DNA of 64,000 nt from Caulobacterales bacterium (GCA_017303355.1 JAFLCU010000005.1:186001-250000), one strand, 5' to 3'; numbered from the stretch's first letter, positions 25,067-34,805 are shown. Notes: generated by a model from the sequence alone, not told the origin. A program made the numbers and translations.

Positions 25067-28000
25067 CTATAGGGGTATGGTTAACTCCTTATTCAACCCT
25101 GGCTCGCCGCTGGCGCGCAATTGAGCGACACGAACCCGCAACGAAGCCGGCGGCGCGCCGAAATCGGCGGCTTGTTGCGCCAACGTGTAGAGATAGCTTG
25201 GCGTTAAAGTTTCTACAGTTCGCACAACATCGCCGCCGTCCAGGATGTCGAGCAGGTATGATTCCTTGCTCTCGCCGAGCGGCGGCTCGCCCGTTCCCCA
25301 AGAATCACCCATCCGCGCGCACCGCACCCAGCTGATATGCACGTCGCCCGCGCCATCGCGGCGCGCACGTAGATGCGCCGGCGCCCAAGGCCGAAGCGCC
25401 GCATGCGGCAGACTGATCTCACTGGTCGCCGCGCGCGCGTCGGTCGCGAGTTCGTTGTGCGGCCGGACGACAAAGCGCAGCGGCTCGCCCCATTCATGCG
25501 CGCCGACCGAGACCCTGACCAAATTCTGGTCAAGCAACACGATGCGCGCGCCCACAGGATGAGGCGCGGCCATCGCGTGCGCCGTTCCAAGCTGGCCGCG
25601 CAGCAGATCGCGCAATTCGTACTCGCCGGGCGCGACCAATACGCATTGCCGCGCCTGCAACACCTCCCATTCGCCATCCGCCTCGATCGCAAACGTGTTG
25701 GCGCCCGCGAATACATCGTCGGCGGCGACCGAACTCAGCGCGCCGTCATAGAGCTTGATCCGCGTGACGTTGCCGCGATCCCAGCGATCGACGGGCCCTG
25801 GCCAAAGCGACCATACCAATTCGCCCATAATCGCCGGCCGCGGCGCGCTTGCGCGCAAACTTGGCGCGGCGCCCGCGTGAATCTCATGCGCGCCGAGCCA
25901 TGGCGACGCATACACCGCCGCCAGTGGCCGGTCGTCGTCCGGCGCGTTTGGCAAAGGCGGCAGATCGAGCACGTTGAACACCGGCGTCGGCGCGAGCGCT
26001 GGGGTTGGCGGCGCATTGGGTTCAGCCGCGCCCAAAGCCGCACGCGACGCGGCATGCACGCGGCGCAATTCCAAGGCGATCGTCTCAGCTTCTTCCTTGC
26101 GATGAATTTCGAAAGCCTCGCCGCCGTCAATACTGACGCGATCGCCCGGCTCCAGCGCTTGATGCGCGGGCCCAAGCTCGATCCGCAACGTCTCAGCCGC
26201 CGCCCGACGCTCGGCGAGCACACGCCGCGCCATCGCCTCGGCGGCTTCTTCCTCCAGCACCAAGGGCGCATCAACGGACTCAACACCACCCTCCGCGCGA
26301 TCCATGCGGCGCGCGCTGACGCCAGCGATCAGATAGTCCTTGGCCGCATCGATGAAACGCACACGCGCCTCGATCGGCGTTTCGAATGAATCAGCGCGCT
26401 GCGCGACCAGATCGGACGATGACGCTTCGACGAAATCAGCCGCGCCGAGCTCAAGCGCTTCCGCGCCATCATGATGAAGGAATTGGAGGCCCCCATCGCG
26501 CTCGCGCGCGGTGAAGGCAAAAGCATCCATCAATGGCGTGAGCGCGTCGCGCGCGCTCATCGGCGCATCGACCACGAAACCGCTCACGGCGCCCGTCAGC
26601 GCCGCGACATCAGCGTCATCCACCCCCGCGCGCCGGCACAGATCGTCCACGACCTCGCCCAAAAGCGAAAGTCCAGCGCGTCCGTTCAGCCAATGCCCCA
26701 ATCGCCAGGACGCGCCGTCGCTCCAAACATCGGTGCGCGCCGGAAACGCTGGGTGCGGTCGCGCGTCCCATGCCCACACCATCATCTCTTCGATCATCGG
26801 CTTGCCCGTGATCGACGACACCGGGTTGGCCTCGCTTTCAGCGGCCCAATGTTCGAGATACGCTTCCAACACGCGGCGCTGGATCAGATCATCGCGCGCC
26901 CCGCTCGAGAAATACGGCAGCGCGCTTTCGGCGCTCTTTGCGTCCACGAACACGTTTGGCGCATTCGCACCCTTGTCCACGGCCGGGCAACCAAGCTCGA
27001 TGAACCAAACCGGCTTTGACTCCGGCGTCCAAGCCGTGGGGCTCGCCGCGCGTACGCCGCCGGGGCGATTGTAGTGCGCGTTCGACCAGAAGCCGCGCAC
27101 GTCTTTCGCGCGAAACACCCAAGGCTCGTCATGCGCCACGTCAGCAATATCACTGCGCGCCTGCGCGGCGCGCGCGCCGGCGTCCGCGTAATACCAGTCG
27201 AAATTCTCGCCCGCTTCGATCCGACCCAGCAGATAGTCCGGCTCATGGATTGCGTTGGCGAGCGCGGCGTCCAGATGCGCGCTCCCTTCGCGCCAATCGG
27301 TGAGCGGCGCGTACCAATCGATGCCGACGACATCGATGTTCGCGTCCGCCCAGAGTGGATCGAGATGGAAGAAAAGATCGTGCGATCCATCCTGCGGCCG
27401 GTGCCCGCTATACTCGCTCCAATCCGCCGCATAAGTGAGCGTCGCGCCTGGCCCGACAAGCGAACGCACATCCGCCGCCAGATCCATCAGCGCGTCCACC
27501 GCCGGATAGTTCGCGGCAGAATCTCGCGCCGTCGTCAAGCCGCGCAACTCAGAGCCCAACACAAAACAATCCACGCCGCCGGCGAGCGCGGCCAGCTTCG
27601 CGTAATGCAGCACGAAACGCCGGTATGACCATTCCGCCGGCCCGTCATAATCCGGCGCGCCATGGCTTTCGCCGAAATCGGCCGGCGCGGCGGCGCCAAA
27701 GAAGGCCGCAACCTGCGCCGTCGCCGCGCCCGTTTTATCCGGCGATCCCGGCTGCCCGGCCGCTGGATGCAACGTCATTCGCCCGCGCCACGGATAGGCG
27801 CTCTGCGCCGCCGCGCCATACGGATCGGCCAGCGCGTTGTCCGGCGGCACATCCATCAACAAGAACGGATAGAGCCCGACTTTGTAGCCGCGCGCCTTCA
27901 GCTCCGCGATCGCCTGCAGCACGCTGGCGTCGCTGGGCGTTCCGCCAAACGCGGGCGCGCCATCGAAAATGGAAACCAGGTGCGCGCCGCCGCGCGTGAC

Positions 28001-28936
28001 GCCGCCCACGCGCCAGGTTTGCGGCGACGTATCCTTGTCATCGACCTCGACGCCCGGCCGCACCTGACAGATTCCGCAGCGCAGATCATCGCCAAACCAG
28101 GCGACAACGAGCATTACTGTCTCACAACTCGGCAAGTCGGCAGCCAATTGATCGAGCGACACCAGCAGATTGGCGCGCCGCGCCTCCACATGCACATTTT
28201 CCGCCACCTGCCGTCCAGGCCCCGCGTCGCGCAACACAGGCTCGGTCGCGTAGGCGAACTCGCCCGCGCCCGGAATCAGACACACGCCGCGCACGCGCGC
28301 TTCAAGCCGCGGCGCGGAGGCGCGCGGCGAAGAACGGATCACTTCGAATGAAAGCTGCGGAATGGAATTGCCGAAATTCTCCAGCGGCAGATCCTCGAAC
28401 ACGACATAGGCCAGGCCACGATAGGCTGGCGCGTGCTCCGCGCCTTCGATGGCTTCGATCAGCGGATCGACCGCTTGATCCTCGGCGCCCGCGTGCAGTC
28501 GCCACGCGGCCTGTGACAGATCAAACGTCTCGCCATTCGCCCATACGCGGCCGATGCGCGCGATCTCGCCCTCGCAAAGCGCCACGGCGAACGAGAGAGA
28601 GTAAGTGTAGTCACGGCTTGTCGCGCGCGCGCCGCCGCCTTTACCGCCACCGCCGACATCGCGCGTGCGCACATGCTCCTTGAAGCGCGCGGCCCAGATC
28701 ACCTGCCCCGCGATGCGTACGCGCCCGTAGATCGCCGGCATGGACGCGCCTTCCATCGACGCCTGCACGTGCAAGTCGGTAAGACGGGCGCCCTCATGTC
28801 GCGTGTGCGCGCCGAACAGCCGCGCATCAATGGAACGCCCCAGCAGCGCGCCGCCCGCGCGCCCAAGTGCTGCGCCAATCGAGCCAAAGCGCGCGCCGAC
28901 GCTGCGTCCAATTGTCGAAAGCACTAACTCGGCCAA
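25067..28936 (-). CDS. GTA baseplate megatron protein (RcGTA gp15-like), TIM-barrel
   Basis: 1289 residues, the largest GTA protein, forming the baseplate around the tail tip. It begins with the hydrophobic Gly/Ala N-terminus (VLSTIGRSVGARFGSIGAALGRAGGALLG) and carries the glycoside-hydrolase-like TIM-barrel region (about residues 420-760; YAADWSEYSGHRP, GIDWYAPLTDWREG) followed by phage-tail beta domains. The start is TTG, with GGAG seven bases before it, and overlaps the gp14 stop by 13 bases. Last gene of the cluster; fibre genes beyond gp15 are not present here. Confidence 0.95.
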   Translation of the reverse strand: MAELVLSTIGRSVGARFGSIGAALGRAGGALLGRSIDARLFGAHTRHEGARLTDLHVQASMEGASMPAIYGRVRIAGQVIWAARFKEHVRTRDVGGGGKGGGARATSRDYTYSLSFAVALCEGEIARIGRVWANGETFDLSQAAWRLHAGAEDQAVDPLIEAIEGAEHAPAYRGLAYVVFEDLPLENFGNSIPQLSFEVIRSSPRASAPRLEARVRGVCLIPGAGEFAYATEPVLRDAGPGRQVAENVHVEARRANLLVSLDQLAADLPSCETVMLVVAWFGDDLRCGICQVRPGVEVDDKDTSPQTWRVGGVTRGGAHLVSIFDGAPAFGGTPSDASVLQAIAELKARGYKVGLYPFLLMDVPPDNALADPYGAAAQSAYPWRGRMTLHPAAGQPGSPDKTGAATAQVAAFFGAAAPADFGESHGAPDYDGPAEWSYRRFVLHYAKLAALAGGVDCFVLGSELRGLTTARDSAANYPAVDALMDLAADVRSLVGPGATLTYAADWSEYSGHRPQDGSHDLFFHLDPLWADANIDVVGIDWYAPLTDWREGSAHLDAALANAIHEPDYLLGRIEAGENFDWYYADAGARAAQARSDIADVAHDEPWVFRAKDVRGFWSNAHYNRPGGVRAASPTAWTPESKPVWFIELGCPAVDKGANAPNVFVDAKSAESALPYFSSGARDDLIQRRVLEAYLEHWAAESEANPVSSITGKPMIEEMMVWAWDARPHPAFPARTDVWSDGASWRLGHWLNGRAGLSLLGEVVDDLCRRAGVDDADVAALTGAVSGFVVDAPMSARDALTPLMDAFAFTARERDGGLQFLHHDGAEALELGAADFVEASSSDLVAQRADSFETPIEARVRFIDAAKDYLIAGVSARRMDRAEGGVESVDAPLVLEEEAAEAMARRVLAERRAAAETLRIELGPAHQALEPGDRVSIDGGEAFEIHRKEEAETIALELRRVHAASRAALGAAEPNAPPTPALAPTPVFNVLDLPPLPNAPDDDRPLAAVYASPWLGAHEIHAGAAPSLRASAPRPAIMGELVWSLWPGPVDRWDRGNVTRIKLYDGALSSVAADDVFAGANTFAIEADGEWEVLQARQCVLVAPGEYELRDLLRGQLGTAHAMAAPHPVGARIVLLDQNLVRVSVGAHEWGEPLRFVVRPHNELATDARAATSEISLPHAALRPWAPAHLRARRDGAGDVHISWVRCARMGDSWGTGEPPLGESKESYLLDILDGGDVVRTVETLTPSYLYTLAQQAADFGAPPASLRVRVAQLRASGEPGLNKELTIPL

Positions 28937-29367
28937 GGCAAAACTCCGGGGAACTCAAACGCCGCGGCGCAACGGGCGCGCCACCAGCTTCCAAAACGCG
29001 AACGCACAACCGCGCGTCCCCAATAGGCGTGCAGGATACGATCCTCCGTCTCCAGGATCGCGGCGTGCTTCATCGGCGCCTGTGCGTGCATGCGAAACAG
29101 CAGCACATCGCCGGGCCGCGCCGCGCACACCCCAATCTCGTGTAAATTCCTGCGCGCGGCGGCATGCAGCGTCTCAGCGCCGGCGCGCTCGGCCCAATCC
29201 GGCGTATAAGCCGGAATCGCTTCCGGCTCCGCGCCATGGAGCGCGCGCCACACGCCGCGCACCAGGCCCAGGCAATCACATCCCGCTTGCTTGGCGCTGG
29301 CTTGATGCAGGTAGGGCGTGCCGATCCATTCACGGGCTTCGGCCAGCACCGCCGCGCGCGCAATCAT
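28924..29367 (-). CDS. GTA cell-wall peptidase (RcGTA gp14-like, NlpC/P60)
   Basis: 147-residue NlpC/P60-type cysteine peptidase thought to help DNA pass the recipient or donor wall as part of the GTA tail tip. The catalytic cysteine is Cys32 in GCDCLGL, with the probable catalytic His101 in KHAAILE and a polar third residue near 113. No signal peptide, as expected for a tail component. Start overlaps the gp13 stop (ATGA). Confidence 0.93.
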   Translation of the reverse strand: MIARAAVLAEAREWIGTPYLHQASAKQAGCDCLGLVRGVWRALHGAEPEAIPAYTPDWAERAGAETLHAAARRNLHEIGVCAARPGDVLLFRMHAQAPMKHAAILETEDRILHAYWGRAVVRSRFGSWWRARCAAAFEFPGVLPWPS

Positions 29368-30242
29368 GAATAGCGCGAGCCGCCATCAAGCGGCGCCGTC
29401 GCGCTCGGCCCCGCCTGCACGGAATCATTGCCCGGCATGTGCGTAAAGCCGCGAAAATTGGCGCCATTGGCGAACTTGACACGGCACGTCTCGAACCTTT
29501 TGTCGCAGCCTGCGACAATATCGAACGCCGCGCCTTCGGTAAGCATGCCGCCGGGCGCATCCAGAAGCTCAAGCCACGTCACGCCGTCGCCGGCACGATG
29601 CTGAGCCACCTCGCTCTCGCTGTCGTCGCTCCACACGATGCGTCCGCGCGCGAACCATCCGTCCGCGAACGCGCCCAGACCGGCCGCGCTGAACGCCACG
29701 CTAGAACTCACGCCGGTCACAACGCCCGCGCCGCGAAACATCGAGCCGGAGACGTCCTTGCCACAGCGCGTATCCCCAAGATCAGCATCACAATAGCGGG
29801 AGAACACGCGTCCCACTGGCGTGTTCAGCGGCGCCTGAAGCCCGCGCAGCTCCGCCTCAAACGCGCTCGCGCCGCGACGCACCTCGCCGATGCGACCCGC
29901 GAATAGGTGCAGGCGCGCGCTTGGATCGCGCCAATCGACGCGGAAAATATCCACGCGCGCACCATCCCACAGCCCGCGCGAGAGATCGGCTTCGCTGATG
30001 ACATCGGAATTCAACGCACCCGTCACGCTGGCGGTATCGACAGCAAGCCCCAGGCTCTTATCGATCGCGCCGAGCGTCAGCCCAACCGACGGCTCGCACG
30101 TCAGGTCGTCGAACACGAGCGGGAGATCGTGATCCGTGAACGCCACGACCGCGCCATCACGTCGCGCCAGGCGCCACACATGCGCAAACGTCGTGACGCC
30201 CTCGGCCAATTGCGCTTCGAAGCTATCTGGTAATTCGCGCAT
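29364..30242 (-). CDS. GTA hub protein (RcGTA gp13-like, DUF2163)
   Basis: 292 residues. It shows the DUF2163/phage BR0599 features: an N-terminal beta part (ELRGLQAPLNTPVGRVFSRYCDADLGDTRCGKD in pieces) and the C-terminal CDKRFETCRVKFANGANFRGF segment, with paired cysteines. RcGTA gp13 forms the iron-sulfur-containing hub of the baseplate; the cysteines Cys148-type, Cys157-type and the C-terminal pair are available for a cluster here. One-base overlap (TGATG) with gp12. Confidence 0.93.
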   Translation of the reverse strand: MRELPDSFEAQLAEGVTTFAHVWRLARRDGAVVAFTDHDLPLVFDDLTCEPSVGLTLGAIDKSLGLAVDTASVTGALNSDVISEADLSRGLWDGARVDIFRVDWRDPSARLHLFAGRIGEVRRGASAFEAELRGLQAPLNTPVGRVFSRYCDADLGDTRCGKDVSGSMFRGAGVVTGVSSSVAFSAAGLGAFADGWFARGRIVWSDDSESEVAQHRAGDGVTWLELLDAPGGMLTEGAAFDIVAGCDKRFETCRVKFANGANFRGFTHMPGNDSVQAGPSATAPLDGGSRYS

Positions 30243-30862
30243 CAGAGCGCCACCTCGACAAGCGGCACCGACAGCGCGCGTCCGGCGCCGAATGCATCCA
30301 AGGACAAATCAAGCCGATCGATATCGAAACGCACCGGCGTGTCGAACAAGAAGCCTGCGCTGACGACGGCGCCTTCCGCCGGCGCGGCGGCCAGCGTCAC
30401 GCTGCCAAGCACGGCATCGACCGAATACGCATCCAACGCCGCCGTCGCGCCGTCGATGGCGACACGTACGCTGCCCGCCACGGGCTTCGCGATCGTCCGC
30501 GCATAATCGCCATAGGCTTTGCGCAACGCAAACATTGTGCGCGCGCCGTCGCCCACGCCGAGCGGCTGATCATTCGCCGCTGGCGCTTGCGAAGGCGCGC
30601 AGCTCTTGTGATCGAACGGATCGCGAAAGCGAAACCCATGCAGCTTGCCGCGCCGGGCCTCGAAAAAGCTGATCAGCGCGTGCAATTCATCCAGCGTGCG
30701 CACCGCGCCGCCAATATCGTAGCGCCTGCGTCCCATCGCCCACGGCGTATTGCGCACCTCGCGCCCTGACCCCAGCGTCACGATATCGACGCGCCGCTCC
30801 GGCCCGCCGCTTGCGCCAAGCGCGAATGGCAAGGGCAGCGACACTTCATGAAACGCGCTCAC
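30242..30862 (-). CDS. GTA distal tail protein (RcGTA gp12-like, DUF2460)
   Basis: 206-residue DUF2460/TIGR02217 protein. The family marks are visible: FALGASGGPERRVDIVTLGSG, the NTPWAMGRRRYDIGGAVRTLDEL region and FFEARRGKLHGFRFRDPFDHK (about residues 75-95, given in parts). It forms the ring connecting tail tube and hub. Starts with GTG overlapping the following gene order in the usual four-base coupling with gp11 stop region. Confidence 0.94.
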   Translation of the reverse strand: MSAFHEVSLPLPFALGASGGPERRVDIVTLGSGREVRNTPWAMGRRRYDIGGAVRTLDELHALISFFEARRGKLHGFRFRDPFDHKSCAPSQAPAANDQPLGVGDGARTMFALRKAYGDYARTIAKPVAGSVRVAIDGATAALDAYSVDAVLGSVTLAAAPAEGAVVSAGFLFDTPVRFDIDRLDLSLDAFGAGRALSVPLVEVAL

Positions 30863-31380
30863 AGATTTCGTCTCCCGTACGCGACAGCGCGCGCGACAGC
30901 GGCCGCGATTTGTCCTTGGTGGCGCGCGATGGCGATGGCGTTGGCGTCGCCGCCGCCGATGTGAAAATGCACGGAGACCGCCCCTGCCTGCGCCGCCGCG
31001 ATTTCTCCTGCCTGGCGTGGCACGAACAATTCCGGCCCGCGCTCGCCCACGAGATAGGCGCCACCCACATTCACCGCGCCGCCCCCGGCCCTTGCGCCGA
31101 AGAAGCTCGGCTTGCCGTCGCCTTGCGTGAACAAGCGCTGCAGCGCGATCTTGGCGAGTTCCTCCAGGATCACCTTGGCCATGCGTTTGAACGCGTTCTC
31201 GCCGCCCATCGCCGCGCCGCTCAGTGCGCGGGCGATGCGCTCGCCGGCGCGCTCGAAAGAAGCGCCCACCTCATCGGCGGCGCTTTGCGCCGGCCCGCGC
31301 GCGAACGCCTGCAGCGCCGCCGCCGCGGATGCGAGCTCAGCTTCGAACCTACTGAGATTTTCCATCTTTTCCGTGTTCAT
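30859..31380 (-). CDS. GTA tail tape measure protein (RcGTA gp11-like)
   Basis: 173 residues: N-terminal helical, Ala-rich part (about 8-95) and a C-terminal segment with GGAYLVGERGPELFVPRQAG and HFHIGGGDA, both typical of the end of tape measure proteins. The protein is far shorter than in ordinary siphophages, consistent with the short GTA tail. Its ATG overlaps the stop of the tail chaperone gene (ATGA). Confidence 0.9.
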   Translation of the reverse strand: MNTEKMENLSRFEAELASAAAALQAFARGPAQSAADEVGASFERAGERIARALSGAAMGGENAFKRMAKVILEELAKIALQRLFTQGDGKPSFFGARAGGGAVNVGGAYLVGERGPELFVPRQAGEIAAAQAGAVSVHFHIGGGDANAIAIARHQGQIAAAVARAVAYGRRNL

Positions 31381-31559
31381 TGTCTGTTATCCGGAAATTG
31401 GCGCACGAGCGCGTCGAACGCGGCGCGAGACAGAGACTCGGCGCTGGGCGCCGCAATCGCGCGCCATTCCTTGATGCTGAGGCGCCAGAACGCGCCCGGT
31501 TGCACGCCAAGGCCGAGCGCCCGCGCCAGCAGCGCATTCCACGGGGTTGACCTAGCCAT
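31377..31559 (-). CDS. GTA tail assembly chaperone (TAC_6 type, gp10.1-like)
   Basis: A 60-residue protein starting at the ATG at 31559 (MARSTPWNALLARALG), with the family core PGAFWRLSIKEWRAIAAP. It overlaps the gp10 stop by eight bases and the tape measure start by four. Phage tail assembly chaperones coat the tape measure before tube polymerisation; in many phages the second chaperone is made by frameshift, here it is a separate overlapping gene. Confidence 0.85.
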   Translation of the reverse strand: MARSTPWNALLARALGLGVQPGAFWRLSIKEWRAIAAPSAESLSRAAFDALVRQFPDNRQ

Positions 31560-31860
31560 CGAACGCCAACCGGAACGCTTCCGCCACCGCGTGCGCCGCC
31601 GCCTTTGCATCGATGCGCGCGGACGCCAACTCGGCGGCGCTCATCGTTACACCGCCGCCGCGCAGCAGCGCCGCCAAAACCGTGACGAGATCAGCCGCGG
31701 TCAGCTGCGCCAAGCGTTCGCCGAGCTCCGCGAGCGAGACCACGTCAAACGCCGCTTCAAGCTCGGCAAGCGCACCCAGAGTTACACACAAGCGCAGATC
31801 GCGATCATCGATACGCAGCAGCACCTCGCCGCGCGCCATGTTGCAAGGTTCGCGCATCAT
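31552..31860 (-). CDS. GTA gp10-like tail chaperone family protein
   Basis: 102 residues, matching the GTA gp10 family: a beta N-terminus (GEVLLRIDDRDLRLCVTLGALAELEAAF) followed by helices (LAQLTAADLVTVLAALLRGGG). The ATG at 31860 overlaps the gp9 stop (ATGA); a second ATG seven codons in is an alternative start. Located between the tail tube and tape measure genes, where tail chaperones are normally found. Confidence 0.88.
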   Translation of the reverse strand: MMREPCNMARGEVLLRIDDRDLRLCVTLGALAELEAAFDVVSLAELGERLAQLTAADLVTVLAALLRGGGVTMSAAELASARIDAKAAAHAVAEAFRLAFDG

Positions 31861-32273
31861 GACGCCGCAAAACTCAACGCGCCGGCCGACGCCAGCGTCA
31901 CCGCGAACGCCGCCTCGCCATCATGATCGCCCGAATAGTCCAGCGCCTCGATCAAGAACGGCCCTTCGAGCACACCAAAATCCGGCACCACGAGTTGGAA
32001 ATTCTTGACGCTCTGGGCGAAGAACGCCTGCTGGATCAGCGCGTCGGATGCGGCGTCCTTGAACACGCCCGCCCCGCTCACGCTGGCCGATTTCACCCCG
32101 GCGCCCGCGATCAGCTCGCGCCACGCCGAGGGGCTTTCGCCCGATGTGCCATCTACCGTGCGCGCATTCAGCGAAATCGTCTTCGCGCGAATGCCGGCCA
32201 CGGTGACAAACGCTTCCGGCGCGCCGCCATCGCCGATCTTGATAAGGACATCGCGTCCTTTTTGTCCTGACAT
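31857..32273 (-). CDS. GTA major tail tube protein (RcGTA gp9-like)
   Basis: 138 residues; ATG at 32273 with a perfect AGGAG seven bases before it. Typical TIGR02126 features: SGQKGRDVLIKIGDGG at the N-terminus, then AGIRAKTISLNARTVDGT and VVPDFGVLEGPFLIEALDYSG. The protein forms stacked hexameric rings of the tail tube. Longer upstream frames enter the next gene and are not supported. Confidence 0.95.
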   Translation of the reverse strand: MSGQKGRDVLIKIGDGGAPEAFVTVAGIRAKTISLNARTVDGTSGESPSAWRELIAGAGVKSASVSGAGVFKDAASDALIQQAFFAQSVKNFQLVVPDFGVLEGPFLIEALDYSGDHDGEAAFAVTLASAGALSFAAS

Positions 32274-32281
32274 TTGATCTC

Positions 32282-32683
32282 CTATTGAGGTTCGGTCACC
32301 GCGCGCAGCCGCAACACGCCATGCGTCGTGCGCCCATCTCCGGCGCGGAAAACATCCGAGAATTGGGCGAACAGCAGCACGAGCCGGTGGCCGTCGAGCG
32401 CGAGCGGCGCGTTGTGCAGCGCCTCGCGCAACGCCGCGATCACGCCCAGCGCCTCCGCACGCCCGCCATAGCGCGACCACACATGCAGCGTGACAGCGTG
32501 CTCGCACGCACCACCGCCGCTCGCATCGGCGGAGCGAGCCTCGACCCGCCCCAGCGTGATGTACGGAAACACCACGTCAGGAGGCGGATCGTCAAAGACC
32601 CGCTCCGCCACCAGCGCGGCGACGCCTTCATGCGCCAACGCCGCCGCACGGATCGCCGCGACAAGCGCAATCTCAGCGCTCAT
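32282..32683 (-). CDS. GTA tail terminator (RcGTA gp8-like, DUF3168)
   Basis: 133 residues; ATG at 32683 with GGAGG eight bases upstream. DUF3168 fold: AIRAAALAHEGVAALVAERVFDD, FPYITLGRVEAR, HAVTLHVWSRYGGRAEALGV. This protein ends the tail tube and joins it to the head. Eight bases separate it from the tail tube gene. Confidence 0.93.
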   Translation of the reverse strand: MSAEIALVAAIRAAALAHEGVAALVAERVFDDPPPDVVFPYITLGRVEARSADASGGGACEHAVTLHVWSRYGGRAEALGVIAALREALHNAPLALDGHRLVLLFAQFSDVFRAGDGRTTHGVLRLRAVTEPQ

Positions 32684-33000
32684 GGGCGTTCCTCCGTGCA
32701 CATCAGCGTCAGTCGCGGCGCGCCCGCGTCGGAAATTCCCACTATGCGCAGCAGACGCGCGCGCCACGCGACGCGCCATCCGGCGCGCACATCGTCACGC
32801 GCGCGGATGGTGAGACGATAGCTCGCCGTTGACGCATCGGCGTCAAACGCCGCCGCCTCAACGGCGCCGCCGCCCGTGATCTCGGCCCACGCGGCGCCAA
32901 CATCGGTCCAGACGATCGCCGCGCCGCCGATTTCATCGGCGACACGAACGGGCCGCTGCAGCATCACCCGCGCCCAGAGCGCGCCGATGGCGTCGCTCAT
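32680..33000 (-). CDS. GTA head closure (stopper) protein (RcGTA gp7-like)
   Basis: 106 residues; ATG at 33000 overlaps the gp6 stop (ATGA). Phage head-tail joining family: RVMLQRPVRVADEIGGAAIVW, then ITGGGAVEAAAFDADASTASYRLTIRARDDVRAGWRV and IVGISD near the C-terminus (quoted in parts). It plugs the portal after DNA packaging. Confidence 0.9.
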   Translation of the reverse strand: MSDAIGALWARVMLQRPVRVADEIGGAAIVWTDVGAAWAEITGGGAVEAAAFDADASTASYRLTIRARDDVRAGWRVAWRARLLRIVGISDAGAPRLTLMCTEERP

Positions 33001-33557
33001 AGCCGCGCTGGCGCGTACGGGCGCATCAGCGCCCGCGCCATCTCCGGCATGCCGCCCGCGCCCTGGCGCAACTCGTAGAGCGACGCCACGATCTGCAGCA
33101 CGGCCAGCCGGAGCGCGACCGGCAGGTCGCTCGCCGCTTCGGCATAGCCGCACTCGTATTCGATCTCGATGCCGCCAACATCGCGCAGCGTCGCCGGCAC
33201 GCCCGATGCGAACACCAGGCGCGGCCGGTCGCGCCCGCCCTCGAAGCGATAGCGTTCGGGATCGAGCACGCTTTGCGAGCCGTTGTCGGCCAGCAAACGC
33301 ACGGCGATGACGTCCGTGACAGGGCCTAGCCCCAGCACGGCGCCATGCACCGCCTCGCGGCGCCAGATGTCGAGGCTTTCGCGCACACGCCGCGTGATCA
33401 GCGCGCGCCCGATGGCGGCTTCCACCGCCTCGCGCGCCGCGCCGATCATCGTGACAATGAGATCATCCTCGTGCGCATGATCGATGCGCAGATAAAGCTT
33501 CGCCTCGGCGAGCGACACAGGTTCGCTCGCCGGCGGCGTTATGATTGTGATGGACAT
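32997..33557 (-). CDS. GTA head-tail connector adaptor (RcGTA gp6-like)
   Basis: 186 residues of the phage gp6/PhiE125 gp8 head-tail connector family: PVSLAEAKLYLRIDHAHEDDLI, then helices AAREAVEAAIGRAL and a C-terminal helix LRLAVLQIVASLYELRQG. The adaptor ring sits below the portal. The start at 33557 has GGAA six bases upstream. It follows the major capsid gene by 45 bases, the largest internal gap in the cluster. Confidence 0.92.
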   Translation of the reverse strand: MSITIITPPASEPVSLAEAKLYLRIDHAHEDDLIVTMIGAAREAVEAAIGRALITRRVRESLDIWRREAVHGAVLGLGPVTDVIAVRLLADNGSQSVLDPERYRFEGGRDRPRLVFASGVPATLRDVGGIEIEYECGYAEAASDLPVALRLAVLQIVASLYELRQGAGGMPEMARALMRPYAPARL

Positions 33558-33602
33558 GATTTTTCCGAGTTAGAGAGAAACAGAAACGGGCGCCTGGCGC
33601 GC

Positions 33603-34805
33603 TTATGCATCCCCGAACTTCAGCGCCTTGATCGCATCGAAATTCTGCACGCCCCCGCCCACGCGCTTGGTTACGTAGAACAGCACGTAGGGTTTGGCCG
33701 AGTAGGGATCGCGCAACACGCGCACACCCGCACGATCGACGATGAGATAGCCGCGCGCGAAATCGCCAAACACGATCGCCGCCGCATCCGTCGCGATGTC
33801 AGGCATGTCTTCGATCTCGGTAATCGGATAGCCCAGCAGCGTGGCCCCGCCCGCATCGTTCAGCTCCCAGATATAGCGCCCGTCGTCATCCTTGAGCTTA
33901 CGCACGGCCGAGACGGTCTTGCGGTTCATGACGAAGCGCGCGTTCTGGCGAAATTGCGGCTTCGGCGTGTAGATCAGATCGATCAGCTTGTCGGCCGGGT
34001 TCGACGCGGCGAAGCCGCCATCGACGCCTGTCGCCACATAACCGATCTTGCCCCAGACATGGCTGCCTTCGGCAACCAGATCATAGTCCAGGAAGCCCTG
34101 CGGCTTGTTCACGCCATCGCCGCTCACGAACGCCGCGCGTTCTTGCCCCGCGAACGCCTCCTCGACTTCGCTGGCGATCCATTCCTCAAGATTGACGAAG
34201 CTGTCGTCCAGCAAGGTCTGCGTCGCCGCCAGGTTCGCGTAGAGCTCCGCTGTCGGGAATTCGAGCATCGCCAGAGTCGGCGTGTCGGTCTGCGCGCGCG
34301 AGCCCGTCTCACTGACCCAGCCTGTCCCGGCCGCGGTTAAGCTGATCGGCTTCTTGAACACATTGGCGCCGGTCGTGCGCACCGTTGCGATGTCGCGCAT
34401 CGGCGAGACCTGACGCAGCCGCTGCTCGATCATCCGATCGAGTTCCGGCGGCGCCACATAGCCGCCGTTCGGGTCAGAGCCCACGCTCAGCGCCTTGGAC
34501 TCAATCTGCGTCAGCGCCGAAACGTCGCCGCGCCGCAAATAAGCATGCCACGCCGATTTGTGTTCGCTCGCGGCAGGATCGCCGCCCAGGGCAGGCCTGC
34601 GCCCCGCCATCGCCGCGCGTTCGATCAGCGCTTTCTGCTCGGCCAAGGCGCGGTCGATGCGATCCACCTTTTCCTCGAGCAACACATCGCCACGCTTGCG
34701 CTCCAGCGCGCCGAGCCGCGCGTCGTTGGCGCTCTTGAATTCCTCGAACGCGCGCAAAAGCGCGTCCGCGCCGTGCGCCGGCGCGGCTTTGATTTCTTTC
34801 CTCAC
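33603..34805 (-). CDS. GTA major capsid protein (RcGTA gp5-like, HK97 fold)
   Basis: 400 residues. Starts with GTG at 34805, with AGGAG seven bases before it. The first about 100 residues are a charged helical scaffold-like delta domain that the gp4 protease would remove; the HK97 core follows (GGYVAPPELDRMIEQRL, TTGANVFKKPIS, NRKTVSAVRKLKD, VFGDFARGYLIVDR). No sign of decay. Confidence 0.97.
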   Translation of the reverse strand: MRKEIKAAPAHGADALLRAFEEFKSANDARLGALERKRGDVLLEEKVDRIDRALAEQKALIERAAMAGRRPALGGDPAASEHKSAWHAYLRRGDVSALTQIESKALSVGSDPNGGYVAPPELDRMIEQRLRQVSPMRDIATVRTTGANVFKKPISLTAAGTGWVSETGSRAQTDTPTLAMLEFPTAELYANLAATQTLLDDSFVNLEEWIASEVEEAFAGQERAAFVSGDGVNKPQGFLDYDLVAEGSHVWGKIGYVATGVDGGFAASNPADKLIDLIYTPKPQFRQNARFVMNRKTVSAVRKLKDDDGRYIWELNDAGGATLLGYPITEIEDMPDIATDAAAIVFGDFARGYLIVDRAGVRVLRDPYSAKPYVLFYVTKRVGGGVQNFDAIKALKFGDA